From Caenispirillum salinarum_A (lineage in GTDB: Bacteria; Pseudomonadota; Alphaproteobacteria; Rhodospirillales; Rhodospirillaceae), in assembly GCF_044803115.1 (NCBI RefSeq), contig NZ_CP085224.1, positions 3,224,001-3,288,000 on the forward strand: a stretch of 64,000 nucleotides of DNA, read 5' to 3'. Position numbers and translations under genes: made by a program. Shown in pieces: positions 33,487 through 40,661 of the stretch; position 1 is the stretch's first letter, and every line of letters starts with the position of its first letter. Below the pieces are notes generated by a model that did no database searches, was not told the origin of the DNA, and saw nothing but the letters and a program-made list of their open reading frames with translations.

Positions 33487-34689
33487 TCAGGCGGGCACGG
33501 CCGTGATCGAAGGGCGCAGCCGCCGCGCGTCCGGCACGTCCGGCCATGTCAGCATATGCGCGACTTCGGCCTTCATGGCCTTGTTGAGCCCGATGTGCAG
33601 GGCCTTCAGCCCTGGCACCGTCCAGTCGAAGGAGGCCACAGCGTCGGTAACCTCGAACAAAGGGCGCGAGAGGGCGTCGCGGGTTTCCTGGTAGCCGGCC
33701 AGCGCCGCGTCGGTGCCGGCGGCGGCGGCGGTCGCCAGAAGTTCGGCGTCGCGGAAGGCATCGGTGATGCCGTGGGCGGTCAGCGGGTCCTTGAAGTATC
33801 CCGCATCCCCCACCAGCGCCCATCCGGGGCCGTGGGCGCGGCGCAGGAAGCCCTTGCGGCCGGCGAACGCCATGAGCCGCCCTTCCAGCCGCGCCCCGCG
33901 CGCCGCCACTTCCGCCGGCAGGTCGGGCGCGCTTTCGGCCAGCACGGCGTTGAAGCCCGCCGCCGCACCGTCGCGCATCATGCCCTTGAAGCGCCCCGGC
34001 GGCATGGAGGCGAAGACGCAGGCCCGCCCGGCGGTCGTCGGAATCACCCCGGCGGAGACGTTGGGCCGGTAGAACCAGCGGTAGGCATCGCCGGACAGGC
34101 CGGTGAAGTAGCCGTAGATCACTGCCGAGGCGTGGCGTGCCGTCACCTCCACCGGCGCCCCGGCCAGCCGCGCCACCGCCGAGCCGATGCCGTCGGCACC
34201 GATCACCAGCCCGGCAGAGACCGCCACCTCCCGCCCCTCGTCATCGCGCAGGATGCCGCCGGTCACCCGGCCGTTTCCGTTGCGCATGAGGGCGGTCAGA
34301 GTGTGGTGGTGGCGCACCTGCACGCCCGCTTCCTGCGCGGCGTCCACCAGGATGCTGTCGAGCACCATGCGGCGCGGAGCATACAGGGCATCGGTGCCGT
34401 GGGCGGGCGCGATTTCGATGTCCAGCACCTCGTCGCCGTAGTGGAATTCGGTGCGACGGATGGCGGGGGTGTTCATGACCCGCACGCGCTCCAGCAGGCC
34501 CCAGCGATGCAGTTGCAGGACCCCGCCGCGCATCAGCGCGTGGGTCGAAAGCGTGTCGGTGCCGTATCCGCCCCGGTCCGCCATCAGGACGGACAGGCCG
34601 TGGCGGGCCAGAAGCATGGCGGTGGCCGCGCCCGCGCATCGGGCGCCGATCACCAGGACATCGACGGTCATAGCTGTACGTTTGCTCAT
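33487..34689 (-). CDS. FAD-dependent oxidoreductase (geranylgeranyl reductase/PHBH-like)
   Basis: 400 residues. The N-terminal dinucleotide fold is VDVLVIGARCAGAATAMLLARHG, with Ala and Cys in the usual GxGxxG. The second FAD motif VIGADGIGSAVARLAG and the third motif ALVGDAGYFKDPLTAHGITDAF (GD motif) are typical of the group A flavin monooxygenase/GGR family. Substrate unknown. It follows the next flavoprotein gene by 17 bases, so the two and OsmC form one minus-strand operon. The ATG at 34689 was chosen; the frame above it is a shadow of the neighbouring gene. Confidence 0.83.
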   Translation of the reverse strand: MSKRTAMTVDVLVIGARCAGAATAMLLARHGLSVLMADRGGYGTDTLSTHALMRGGVLQLHRWGLLERVRVMNTPAIRRTEFHYGDEVLDIEIAPAHGTDALYAPRRMVLDSILVDAAQEAGVQVRHHHTLTALMRNGNGRVTGGILRDDEGREVAVSAGLVIGADGIGSAVARLAGAPVEVTARHASAVIYGYFTGLSGDAYRWFYRPNVSAGVIPTTAGRACVFASMPPGRFKGMMRDGAAAGFNAVLAESAPDLPAEVAARGARLEGRLMAFAGRKGFLRRAHGPGWALVGDAGYFKDPLTAHGITDAFRDAELLATAAAAGTDAALAGYQETRDALSRPLFEVTDAVASFDWTVPGLKALHIGLNKAMKAEVAHMLTWPDVPDARRLRPSITAVPA

Positions 34690-34706
34690 GGTCGGTCTCC
34701 CGAGGG

Positions 34707-35939
34707 TCAGGCCGCGACGACGCGGCGCACGGTCGCCAGATGGCGGACCAGATGATCGGCGAGCGCCTCGGCATCCCGGCCGACGCCGCCGATGAAGTTG
34801 GACGATCGGTGGCGCAGGAAGCGCAGGCCCAGCACCACCAGCCCCGGCGCCGGCGTGACGCCGCCGTCGTGGATGATCTCTCCGGCCGCATCCAGCACCG
34901 GCACGTGCAGCCACGAATAGTCGCGGCGAAAGCCGGTGGCCCAGAGGACGGTCTCGATGCCCTCCGCCCGCAGGTCCAGGCGGGTCGGCGCGTCAGGCGC
35001 CGCCAATGGCCGGGGCCGCGCGCCGGTGGTTCCGGCGAAGGTGTCGATGCCGCCCAGCAGCCGCGCCATGCGGGCGTCGGCGGCGGCCATGGTCTCGGGC
35101 AGGTCGTCGGCAAAGGCCATCTGCCCGCCCGCCTCCACCGCCCCGGCGCGACCGGCCAGGCGCACACCCAGGTCCATGAGCGTGCCGAGGTCGAGGCTCG
35201 CGTGGTCCGGCCGCCCGACCAGTTGCATGGAGGGCTGGCGGCGGGCGCGGTCGAGGTCGGGGACAGCATGGGCCGGCTGGGTCAGCGTCCCCATGCGGTC
35301 GAACCACCACAGGATGTCCCGCCCGAGGTACCGCCGGGGCAGCCGGATATGGCGGCCGACGGCAAGCGTCACCGCCCGCCCGGCCCGCGCCAGGTCCTCG
35401 GCCAGTTGCAGGCCCGAAGCGGAGGCGCCGACCACCAGCACGCCGCCCCCGCGCACCATGGACGGGTTGCGGTAGGCCGTCGGCGTCAGTTGGTCGATGT
35501 CGTCGGGCAGCGCGGCCGACAGGGGTGGGATCAGCGGCACGCCGCACATGCCCGTCGCGATCACCACCGCCGGCGCCTCCCAAGCACCGTGACTCGTCTC
35601 CACCCGGTAGCGGCCATAGGCGCGGCGGGTGACGGACCGGACGGAAACGGCCGTCTCCACCGGGCAGGCGCCGGAGGCGGCGTAATCCTCCAGGAACCGC
35701 ACGACCTCGGCCATGGTCATGAAGCCGTCCGGGTCGGGACCGTCGTAGGCGCGGCCCGGCAGGCGGGTCATCCAGTTGGGGGTGAGAAGGCGCAAGCCGT
35801 CCCACCGCTCCGACCGCCAGCGTTCGCCCACACGGCCACGTTCGAGCACGACATGGTCGACGCCCCGGCGGGTGAGGCAATGGCTCATGGCGAGGCCCGC
35901 CTGGCCGCCGCCGATGATGATGACGCTGGTGCGGAACAT
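34707..35939 (-). CDS. FAD/NAD(P)-binding flavin monooxygenase-like protein
   Basis: 410 residues with two Rossmann motifs: SVIIIGGGQAGLAMSHCL at the N-terminus for FAD, and GVLVVGASASGLQLAEDLARAG near 180 for NAD(P)H. WRSERWDGLRLLTPNWMTRLPG and VLWATGFRRDYSWL follow. This is the pattern of CzcO/flavin-containing monooxygenases. The substrate cannot be told from sequence. It is preceded by an 89-base gap with a tandem repeat after the OsmC gene, and followed by another flavoprotein gene. Confidence 0.84.
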   Translation of the reverse strand: MFRTSVIIIGGGQAGLAMSHCLTRRGVDHVVLERGRVGERWRSERWDGLRLLTPNWMTRLPGRAYDGPDPDGFMTMAEVVRFLEDYAASGACPVETAVSVRSVTRRAYGRYRVETSHGAWEAPAVVIATGMCGVPLIPPLSAALPDDIDQLTPTAYRNPSMVRGGGVLVVGASASGLQLAEDLARAGRAVTLAVGRHIRLPRRYLGRDILWWFDRMGTLTQPAHAVPDLDRARRQPSMQLVGRPDHASLDLGTLMDLGVRLAGRAGAVEAGGQMAFADDLPETMAAADARMARLLGGIDTFAGTTGARPRPLAAPDAPTRLDLRAEGIETVLWATGFRRDYSWLHVPVLDAAGEIIHDGGVTPAPGLVVLGLRFLRHRSSNFIGGVGRDAEALADHLVRHLATVRRVVAA

Positions 35940-35950
35940 GGGACTGATCT

Positions 35951-36016
35951 CCGGGTTCAAAACCGGCTCGACGGCCGCCGCCCGATCCGGCTTCAGGACC
36001 GGACGGACGGCCGTCG
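35951..36016. repeat. Two imperfect 30-bp tandem repeats, 36-bp period
   Basis: Copies at 35951-35980 and 35987-36016 share 23 of 30 positions. Each begins with a small inverted repeat (CCGGGTTCAAAACCGG and CCGGCTTCAGGACCGG), followed by GACGGCCG. They fill the gap between the OsmC stop and the flavin monooxygenase start and could form two small mRNA hairpins. Confidence 0.6.
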
Positions 36017-36028
36017 GCGCGGGCGGCG

Positions 36029-36634
36029 TCAGGCGTCGACCATCACTTCGACGGGAACGCCGTTGGTGAGGATGTCGAAGACGGCGGAGCGCTTGCGGGA
36101 CTGCTCCACGATCTCGCGCAGCTTCTGGGGGGAGGCATCGCCCTCCACGGAGAAGCGGATGCGGATCGCCTGGAAGCCGTTGCGCACCTCGTCCGACAGG
36201 CCGAGGATGCCGCGCAGGTCGATGTCGCCTTCCACGCTGCTTTCCACGCTCCGCAGCCGCACCCCGCGCGCCGCCGCGATGTTGGCGATGCCTGCCGTCA
36301 GGCAGGCGGCCAGGGCGTGCAGCACGTATTCCACCGGCGTCGGGCCGTTGTCGGCGCCGCACAGGACGGCGGGATGGTCCGCATCGGCCTTGAAGACGGC
36401 GGCGTGGACGTGCTCACCGCCCGCGCCGGAAAAGCCCGACATGGTGCTGCGGCTGTGGGTGCCGTCCACCCAGCGGCTCTGGGCGCGGAACTGGAACTGC
36501 GCCAGCTCGGGCTGGCCGCCGACGGCGTTGATGGTGGCGAACAGCGTGGGGGTGTCGACGCCGTTGATGGGCTCGGGCGCCTTGCGCTCGGTCTTGTCCA
36601 TCTTGGCGGTGGTTTCCATGGTCATCTGGGTCAT
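36029..36634 (-). CDS. OsmC-family protein
   Basis: 201 residues. It has a C-terminal OsmC/Ohr-type fold, with the two redox cysteine regions in AVLCGADNGPTPVEYVLHALAACLTAG and a dimer-forming tail (EQSRKRSAVFDILTNGVPVEV). Many OsmC proteins reduce organic peroxides; this longer subgroup may have other substrates. It is the first gene of the OsmC-flavoprotein-flavoprotein operon. A TTCCAC repeat array at 36725-36775 lies 91-141 bases upstream, with a TTAAAC hexamer exactly 8 bp past the last heptamer. Confidence 0.87.
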   Translation of the reverse strand: MTQMTMETTAKMDKTERKAPEPINGVDTPTLFATINAVGGQPELAQFQFRAQSRWVDGTHSRSTMSGFSGAGGEHVHAAVFKADADHPAVLCGADNGPTPVEYVLHALAACLTAGIANIAAARGVRLRSVESSVEGDIDLRGILGLSDEVRNGFQAIRIRFSVEGDASPQKLREIVEQSRKRSAVFDILTNGVPVEVMVDA

Positions 36635-36709
36635 CGTCTGTCTCCTGGTTTTCGGTTAGGTCTCTTCGTCTGGACTGTGGGCGGTTCTGCGTCCGCCTCA
36701 CGAGAACAG

Positions 36710-36779
36710 GTTTAAGCCCGGCGCGTGGAAGGCCGCGTGGAAACGGCAGTGGAATTGCGGGGGCGTTTCGTGGAATTGC
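36710..36779 (-). promoter_or_regulatory. TTCCAC direct-repeat array B with -10-like hexamer, before OsmC
   Basis: GTGGAA (TTCCAC towards OsmC) starts at 36725, 36737, 36749 and 36770, spaced 12, 12 and 21 bp. On the minus strand the promoter-proximal heptamer TTCCACG (36730-36724) is followed by 8 bases and then TTAAAC (36715-36710). An 8-bp gap between the last heptamer and the -10 is the rule described for SARP-controlled promoters. It matches array A at 28303-28343 in unit, orientation and period. Confidence 0.65.
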
Positions 36780-36821
36780 CCAGGGTCTCGATTCACACGG
36801 TCAAACCATTGTTTCGGAACG

Positions 36822-36870
36822 AAAAAAGCCGCGCCTCCGCGACACCCCGAAGGGTGCCGCAGGGCGCGGC
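36822..36870 (-). terminator. Terminator of the FAD-linked oxidase gene
   Basis: On the minus strand GCCGCGCC (36870-36863) pairs with GGCGCGGC (36835-36828) around an inner CACCC-TTCG-GGGTG type hairpin (36843-36856) and is followed by six Ts (36827-36822). It starts 41 bases after the stop at 36912. Confidence 0.8.
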
Positions 36871-36911
36871 AAGGTGGCGTGAGCGTAGAGAGGTTGCTCG
36901 GGGCTGCGGGC

Positions 36912-38387
36912 CTATTCAGCCGGCATTGGGGTGGCGCGCGGCCGGATGTTCTGGTTGACGCGGAACAGGTTGCCGGGGTCGACCTCGGCCTTGATCCGCG
37001 CGAGCCGCTCCATGTTGGCGCCATAGGCGGTGTCGGTGCGCCCGCCCTCGTCCTCCGGCATGAAGTTGATGTAGGCGGTGCCTGCGGCGAAGGGGGCGGT
37101 GGCGTTGAACAGCCCGCGCGCCCAGGCGATGCAGCGGGCGTCGTCGGCCCTGTCCTGCCAGCGGGCGTGGACGTTCATCACGTAATGGGGCCTGCGCTGC
37201 GGGAAGGCCGTCGCGTCCGCCGCAACCCGTGACGACTGTCCGCCGACGTGGCCGAAGAACACCTCGCACTCGTCGGTCGGCAGGCGGTCGGCATAGTTGA
37301 ACACGGCCTCCATGGCGGCGTCGGGCAGCGTCAGGAAATCGTGCGTCTTCCAGTAGTTGCGCGCACCCGGCCCGCCCGAGGCATCGAAGGCCATCTGCCA
37401 GTCGGTGAAGGACTGCGGTCCGACGGCGGTGCCGATCGCGCCGGGCAGCGCCAGCACGGGCGCGATGGCGGCGTCGGCGTCCTCCAGCGGGCCGACGTGG
37501 CAGACCACCAGGATCAGCACGTCGGTCCCGTGCGTCTCTTCGGGCAGGAAGGGCAGCGGCGGCGCCTTGCGCAGCACCGCCCAGACGGTCAGGTCGTCGG
37601 GCCCGTCGGCGATGGAGACCCGGTAGGTCTTCATGATCTCCCGCGCCCGGTCCATGGGAAAGACCACCAGCCCGGCGGTCACCTGGGGCTCAAGGCCGTG
37701 CAGGGCGAACTCGAAGGCCGTCACGATGCCGAAGTTGCCGCCGCCCCCGCGCAGCGCCCAGAACAGGTCCGGGTTCTCGGTCGCCGAGACGCGGCGGATG
37801 GTGCCGTCGGCGGTGACCACCTCGGCAGCCGTCAGGCTGTCGACGGTGAGGCCGTGCTTGCGGGTCAGCCAGCCGAAGCCGCCGCCCAGCGTCAGCCCGG
37901 CGATGCCGGTGGTGGAGTTGATGCCCGTCGGCACGGCCAGGCCATGGGCGTGGGTTTCGCGGTCCACGTCCGACAGCAGGCAGCCGGGCTCGACCACGGC
38001 GCGGCGGGCGGCGGGATCGACGCGGACAGAGCGCATCAGCGACAGGTCGATGAGCACGCCGCCCTCGCACACCGCCCGGCCGGCGATGTTGTGGCCGCCG
38101 CCGCGCACGGCCAGCAGCAGGCCGTGCTCGCGGCAGAAATCGACCGCGCGGGCGACGTCGGCCGCGCCCCGGCAGCGCACGACGACGGCCGGATGACGGT
38201 CGATCATGGCGTTCCACAGGGTGCGCGCCTCGTCATAGCCGGCCTCGTCGGGCAGGCAGACGGAACCGCGCACGGCGGCGCGCAGGGCATCGACGGCGGC
38301 GACCGGCACGGCGCGGTCATAGCCGTCGAGCGTGGTGACCAGAATGGTCGGCGCCTCTTGGGTGAGGGTGTCCTCGAAGGGTGTCAT
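36912..38387 (-). CDS. FAD-linked oxidase with berberine-bridge (BBE) domain
   Basis: 491 residues. The N-terminal FAD_binding_4 (PCMH) domain (about 60-230) has VRGGGHNIAGRAVCEGG, which contains the His and Cys positions that bind FAD covalently in this family. It continues with TGINSTTGIAGLTLGGGFGWL. The substrate domain ends with the BBE motif (YINFMPEDEGGRTDTAYGAN). Substrates of bacterial members range from sugars to alkaloid-like compounds; none can be assigned. The gene stands alone between a terminator and a CRP-type promoter (38444-38486), directly downstream of the crp gene, and is a likely target of it. Confidence 0.87.
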   Translation of the reverse strand: MTPFEDTLTQEAPTILVTTLDGYDRAVPVAAVDALRAAVRGSVCLPDEAGYDEARTLWNAMIDRHPAVVVRCRGAADVARAVDFCREHGLLLAVRGGGHNIAGRAVCEGGVLIDLSLMRSVRVDPAARRAVVEPGCLLSDVDRETHAHGLAVPTGINSTTGIAGLTLGGGFGWLTRKHGLTVDSLTAAEVVTADGTIRRVSATENPDLFWALRGGGGNFGIVTAFEFALHGLEPQVTAGLVVFPMDRAREIMKTYRVSIADGPDDLTVWAVLRKAPPLPFLPEETHGTDVLILVVCHVGPLEDADAAIAPVLALPGAIGTAVGPQSFTDWQMAFDASGGPGARNYWKTHDFLTLPDAAMEAVFNYADRLPTDECEVFFGHVGGQSSRVAADATAFPQRRPHYVMNVHARWQDRADDARCIAWARGLFNATAPFAAGTAYINFMPEDEGGRTDTAYGANMERLARIKAEVDPGNLFRVNQNIRPRATPMPAE

Positions 38388-38443
38388 GGGTCTCGTCCCT
38401 GGTCTGGAATGCGGGTGGCCGGTTGACCGGCGTCTCACCAGGG

Positions 38444-38486
38444 ACCGTAGCGGGGGCGGTGGAGGGCGCTTGTGCGAAAAGGCACA
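38444..38486 (-). promoter_or_regulatory. Class II CRP-type promoter before the FAD-linked oxidase
   Basis: TGTGCGAAAAGGCACA (38471-38486) is a TGTG-N8-CACA palindrome. On the minus strand a TACGGT hexamer occupies 38449-38444. The centres are 32.0 bp apart, as for a CRP site at -41.5 with a -10 centred at -9.5. The predicted leader is about 50 bases. The same layout occurs at 45753-45795. Confidence 0.65.
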
Positions 38487-38500
38487 GGCTGTGAGGTGGG

Positions 38501-39205
38501 TCACTCCTCCTCCGCTTCGCGGATCATTTCCAGCAGGCGGTCTGGGTTGGTGAGGCACAGTCCGCCGCGCCGCTTTTCCAGCAGGCCTGCCTTCTCCAAA
38601 GCCCGCAACTCGCGGTTGACGGCCTCGCGCCGGGCGGCGACGCGGGCGCCCAGTTCGGCATGGGTGGGCGGCGGCGAGACCACCGCCGTCCGCCCGTCCG
38701 CCGACGGACGGGACAGGCGCAGAAGCTCGGCGTAGATGCGGTGGCGGGCGTTGAGCGTGCCGTACTCGTTCACCCGCGCCGACAACCGCCGCACCTGGCC
38801 CGCCAGCAGCGCCAGCACCTGGTTGCAGGCATCGGGCCAGCGGTGGAGCGTCTCGCGGAAGACGCTCGCCGACATGCGCCCCACCGTCACCGCCGTCACC
38901 GCCAGGATGCCGGCGGAGCGCGGGGCGCCGTCGAGCGCCGCCAACTCCCCGAAGAACTCGCCGTCGCCGATGTCGCGCAGGATCACGTCCTGCCCGCCGA
39001 CGGTACGGATTAGCACGCGCACCCGCCCGACGGTCACGAAGAAGACGTCGGTGCCGTCCTCGTCGTAGTCGAGAATCCACTGCCCCGGCTCGTAGCGCTT
39101 CCAGCCGCAGCGGGTGTCCAGCCGCGCGATCTCCTCGGGCGGCAGCGAGGCATAGAGCGGGATGCGGCCGAGAGTTTCCAGCGTGCGTGCGGAGACGGTC
39201 GTCAT
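38501..39205 (-). CDS. CRP/FNR-family transcriptional regulator, probable cAMP receptor
   Basis: 234 residues. The cyclic-nucleotide domain (about 15-130) has the phosphate-binding cassette GEFFGELAALDGAPRSAGILAV, with the Glu, Pro-Arg and Ser expected for cAMP binding. It has no cysteine cluster of the FNR type. The C-terminal CRP helix-turn-helix (about 165-225) has ELGARVAARREAVNRELRALEKAGLLEK. It is the last gene of the five-gene signalling operon, overlapping the upstream adenylate cyclase by ATGA. Two matching palindromes flank the operon and are probable targets. Confidence 0.87.
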   Translation of the reverse strand: MTTVSARTLETLGRIPLYASLPPEEIARLDTRCGWKRYEPGQWILDYDEDGTDVFFVTVGRVRVLIRTVGGQDVILRDIGDGEFFGELAALDGAPRSAGILAVTAVTVGRMSASVFRETLHRWPDACNQVLALLAGQVRRLSARVNEYGTLNARHRIYAELLRLSRPSADGRTAVVSPPPTHAELGARVAARREAVNRELRALEKAGLLEKRRGGLCLTNPDRLLEMIREAEEE

Positions 39206-40272
39206 GGCGTGCCTCCCCGGCAGCGCCACAGCACCATGTCGCCTCGCCCACGCACGGGCACCGGCCCCAGGTTCTCCAGCCGGAACGCCGAGGCACCGGA
39301 GCCGAGCCGCCGGCGGGCGCGGTCGGTGAGGTAGAGGGCCTCCTCTGCGCCCAGGCCCGACAGGCGGCTTGCCACGTTGACCACGTCGCCCCAGACGTCG
39401 AAGGAGAACTTGGTCCGGCCGACGGCGGCAGACAGCACGGGGCCCGCGTCGATGCCCACGCGCATGCGCCATTCCGGGTGCTGGGTGCGAAGGCGGTCCA
39501 GCATTTCCAGCCCCCCGCGCAGGCAGGCGCCGACCGGGTCGGGGCTGGGCAGCAGCAGGTTCGCCGTTACCGCCACGCCATCGCCGACCCCCTTGATCTT
39601 CTCCAACCCGTGGCGGTCGAGACACCCTTCGCAGGCGACCAGCAGGCGCTCCAGTTCCTCCACCACCTGTTCGAGCGGATGGGCCTCGGCATAGCGGGTG
39701 AAGCCCACGATGTCGGCAAACAGCACTGCCACGTCCTCGTGCCGGCGCGGCGTGACGCGGCCGGTCTCCTTCAATTCCGCCACCGCCGGTGCGGGCAGGA
39801 TGGCATGCAGCAGGGCGTCGGCGCGGGCGCGTTCGGCCTCGATCTCGCGCAGGTAGGAGGCCTCGCGGTCGCGCCAGCGCTTCTTCTCCAGGCAGGCCTG
39901 GACGCGGGCGCGCAGCAACGCCGGCTCGAAGGGCTTGGTGAGGTAGTCGTCAGCGCCCAGTTCCACGCCGGCCACCACGCTCGCCAGGTCGTCCAGGGCC
40001 GAGATCATCACCACCGGCACGTCCCTCAACGCAGCCGAGCCCCGAATGGCGACCAGCACGGAAAAGCCGTCCATGATCGGCATCATCACGTCCAGCAGGA
40101 CCAGATCCGGCGGATCGTCCTCCAGCATCGCCAGCGCCGCCATGCCGTCCGAGGCCAGCAGCGGCTCGCAGTCCATGGCCTCCAGTTCCTGCTCCAGCAG
40201 GTCGCGGTTGGCCGCGTTGTCGTCGACGATGAGGACGCGCGGCAGCGCCACGGAACCGTCGTCGCGGGTCAT
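39202..40272 (-). CDS. Receiver-adenylate cyclase fusion (response regulator with class III cyclase output)
   Basis: 356 residues. Residues 10-125 are a receiver domain (VLIVDDN, phospho-Asp in LVLLDVMMPIMDGF, Lys in LTKPFEP). A short helical linker leads to a class III cyclase (about 180-350). Metal aspartates are present in VLFADIVGFT and VGDG. The purine-selecting pair looks like that of adenylate cyclases: Lys in EKIKGVGDG and Asp in FDVWGDVVNVASRL. It should make cAMP when phosphorylated. It overlaps the preceding CheY-like gene and the following crp gene by 4 bases each, which places signal production and signal receptor in one transcript. Confidence 0.9.
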   Translation of the reverse strand: MTRDDGSVALPRVLIVDDNAANRDLLEQELEAMDCEPLLASDGMAALAMLEDDPPDLVLLDVMMPIMDGFSVLVAIRGSAALRDVPVVMISALDDLASVVAGVELGADDYLTKPFEPALLRARVQACLEKKRWRDREASYLREIEAERARADALLHAILPAPAVAELKETGRVTPRRHEDVAVLFADIVGFTRYAEAHPLEQVVEELERLLVACEGCLDRHGLEKIKGVGDGVAVTANLLLPSPDPVGACLRGGLEMLDRLRTQHPEWRMRVGIDAGPVLSAAVGRTKFSFDVWGDVVNVASRLSGLGAEEALYLTDRARRRLGSGASAFRLENLGPVPVRGRGDMVLWRCRGGTP

Positions 40273-40661
40273 GGCGCCGGCTCCCCGTCCAGGGCCGCGG
40301 CCCCGAGGAAGGCGCGCAGGCGGTCGAACAGCAGGTCCTCGTCCACCGGCTTGGCGAGGTAGTCGTCGCACCCCGCCGCCCGCGCTTTCTCAGCATCCCC
40401 CGCCATGGCGTGAGCCGACAGCGCAATGACGGGAATGGAGGCCAGCGCCGCGTCGGCCTTGAGGCGGCGGGTCGCCTCCCACCCGTCCAGCACGGGCAGG
40501 GACAGATCCATGAGGATGAGGTCCGGCCGCACCCGCGCCGCCGCCGCCAGCCCCGCCGCGCCGTCGGCGGCCGTGACGACGGTGCAGTGGTCCTCCAGAA
40601 GCTGGACCATGAGGTCCAGGTTCATCTCCACGTCCTCCACCACCAGGATAGTCGCCGTCAT
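40269..40661 (-). CDS. Stand-alone receiver protein (CheY-like)
   Basis: 130 residues, a single receiver domain: TILVVEDVEMNLDLM (acidic pocket), LILMDLSLPVLDGWE (phospho-Asp), IALSAHAM (Thr/Ser switch position) and YLAKPVDEDLLFDRL (conserved Lys). It has no output domain. It sits between the histidine kinase and the receiver-cyclase genes with ATGA overlaps on both sides. It may be a phosphate shuttle, sink or competitor in the relay. The open frame further upstream to 41678 is a shadow of the kinase gene. Confidence 0.9.
   Translation of the reverse strand: MTATILVVEDVEMNLDLMVQLLEDHCTVVTAADGAAGLAAAARVRPDLILMDLSLPVLDGWEATRRLKADAALASIPVIALSAHAMAGDAEKARAAGCDDYLAKPVDEDLLFDRLRAFLGAAALDGEPAP

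Noticed and set aside
36723..36779. GTGGAA array as a CRISPR array
   Set aside because: The repeats are six or seven bases at 12-bp period, far too short for CRISPR; no cas genes are present.
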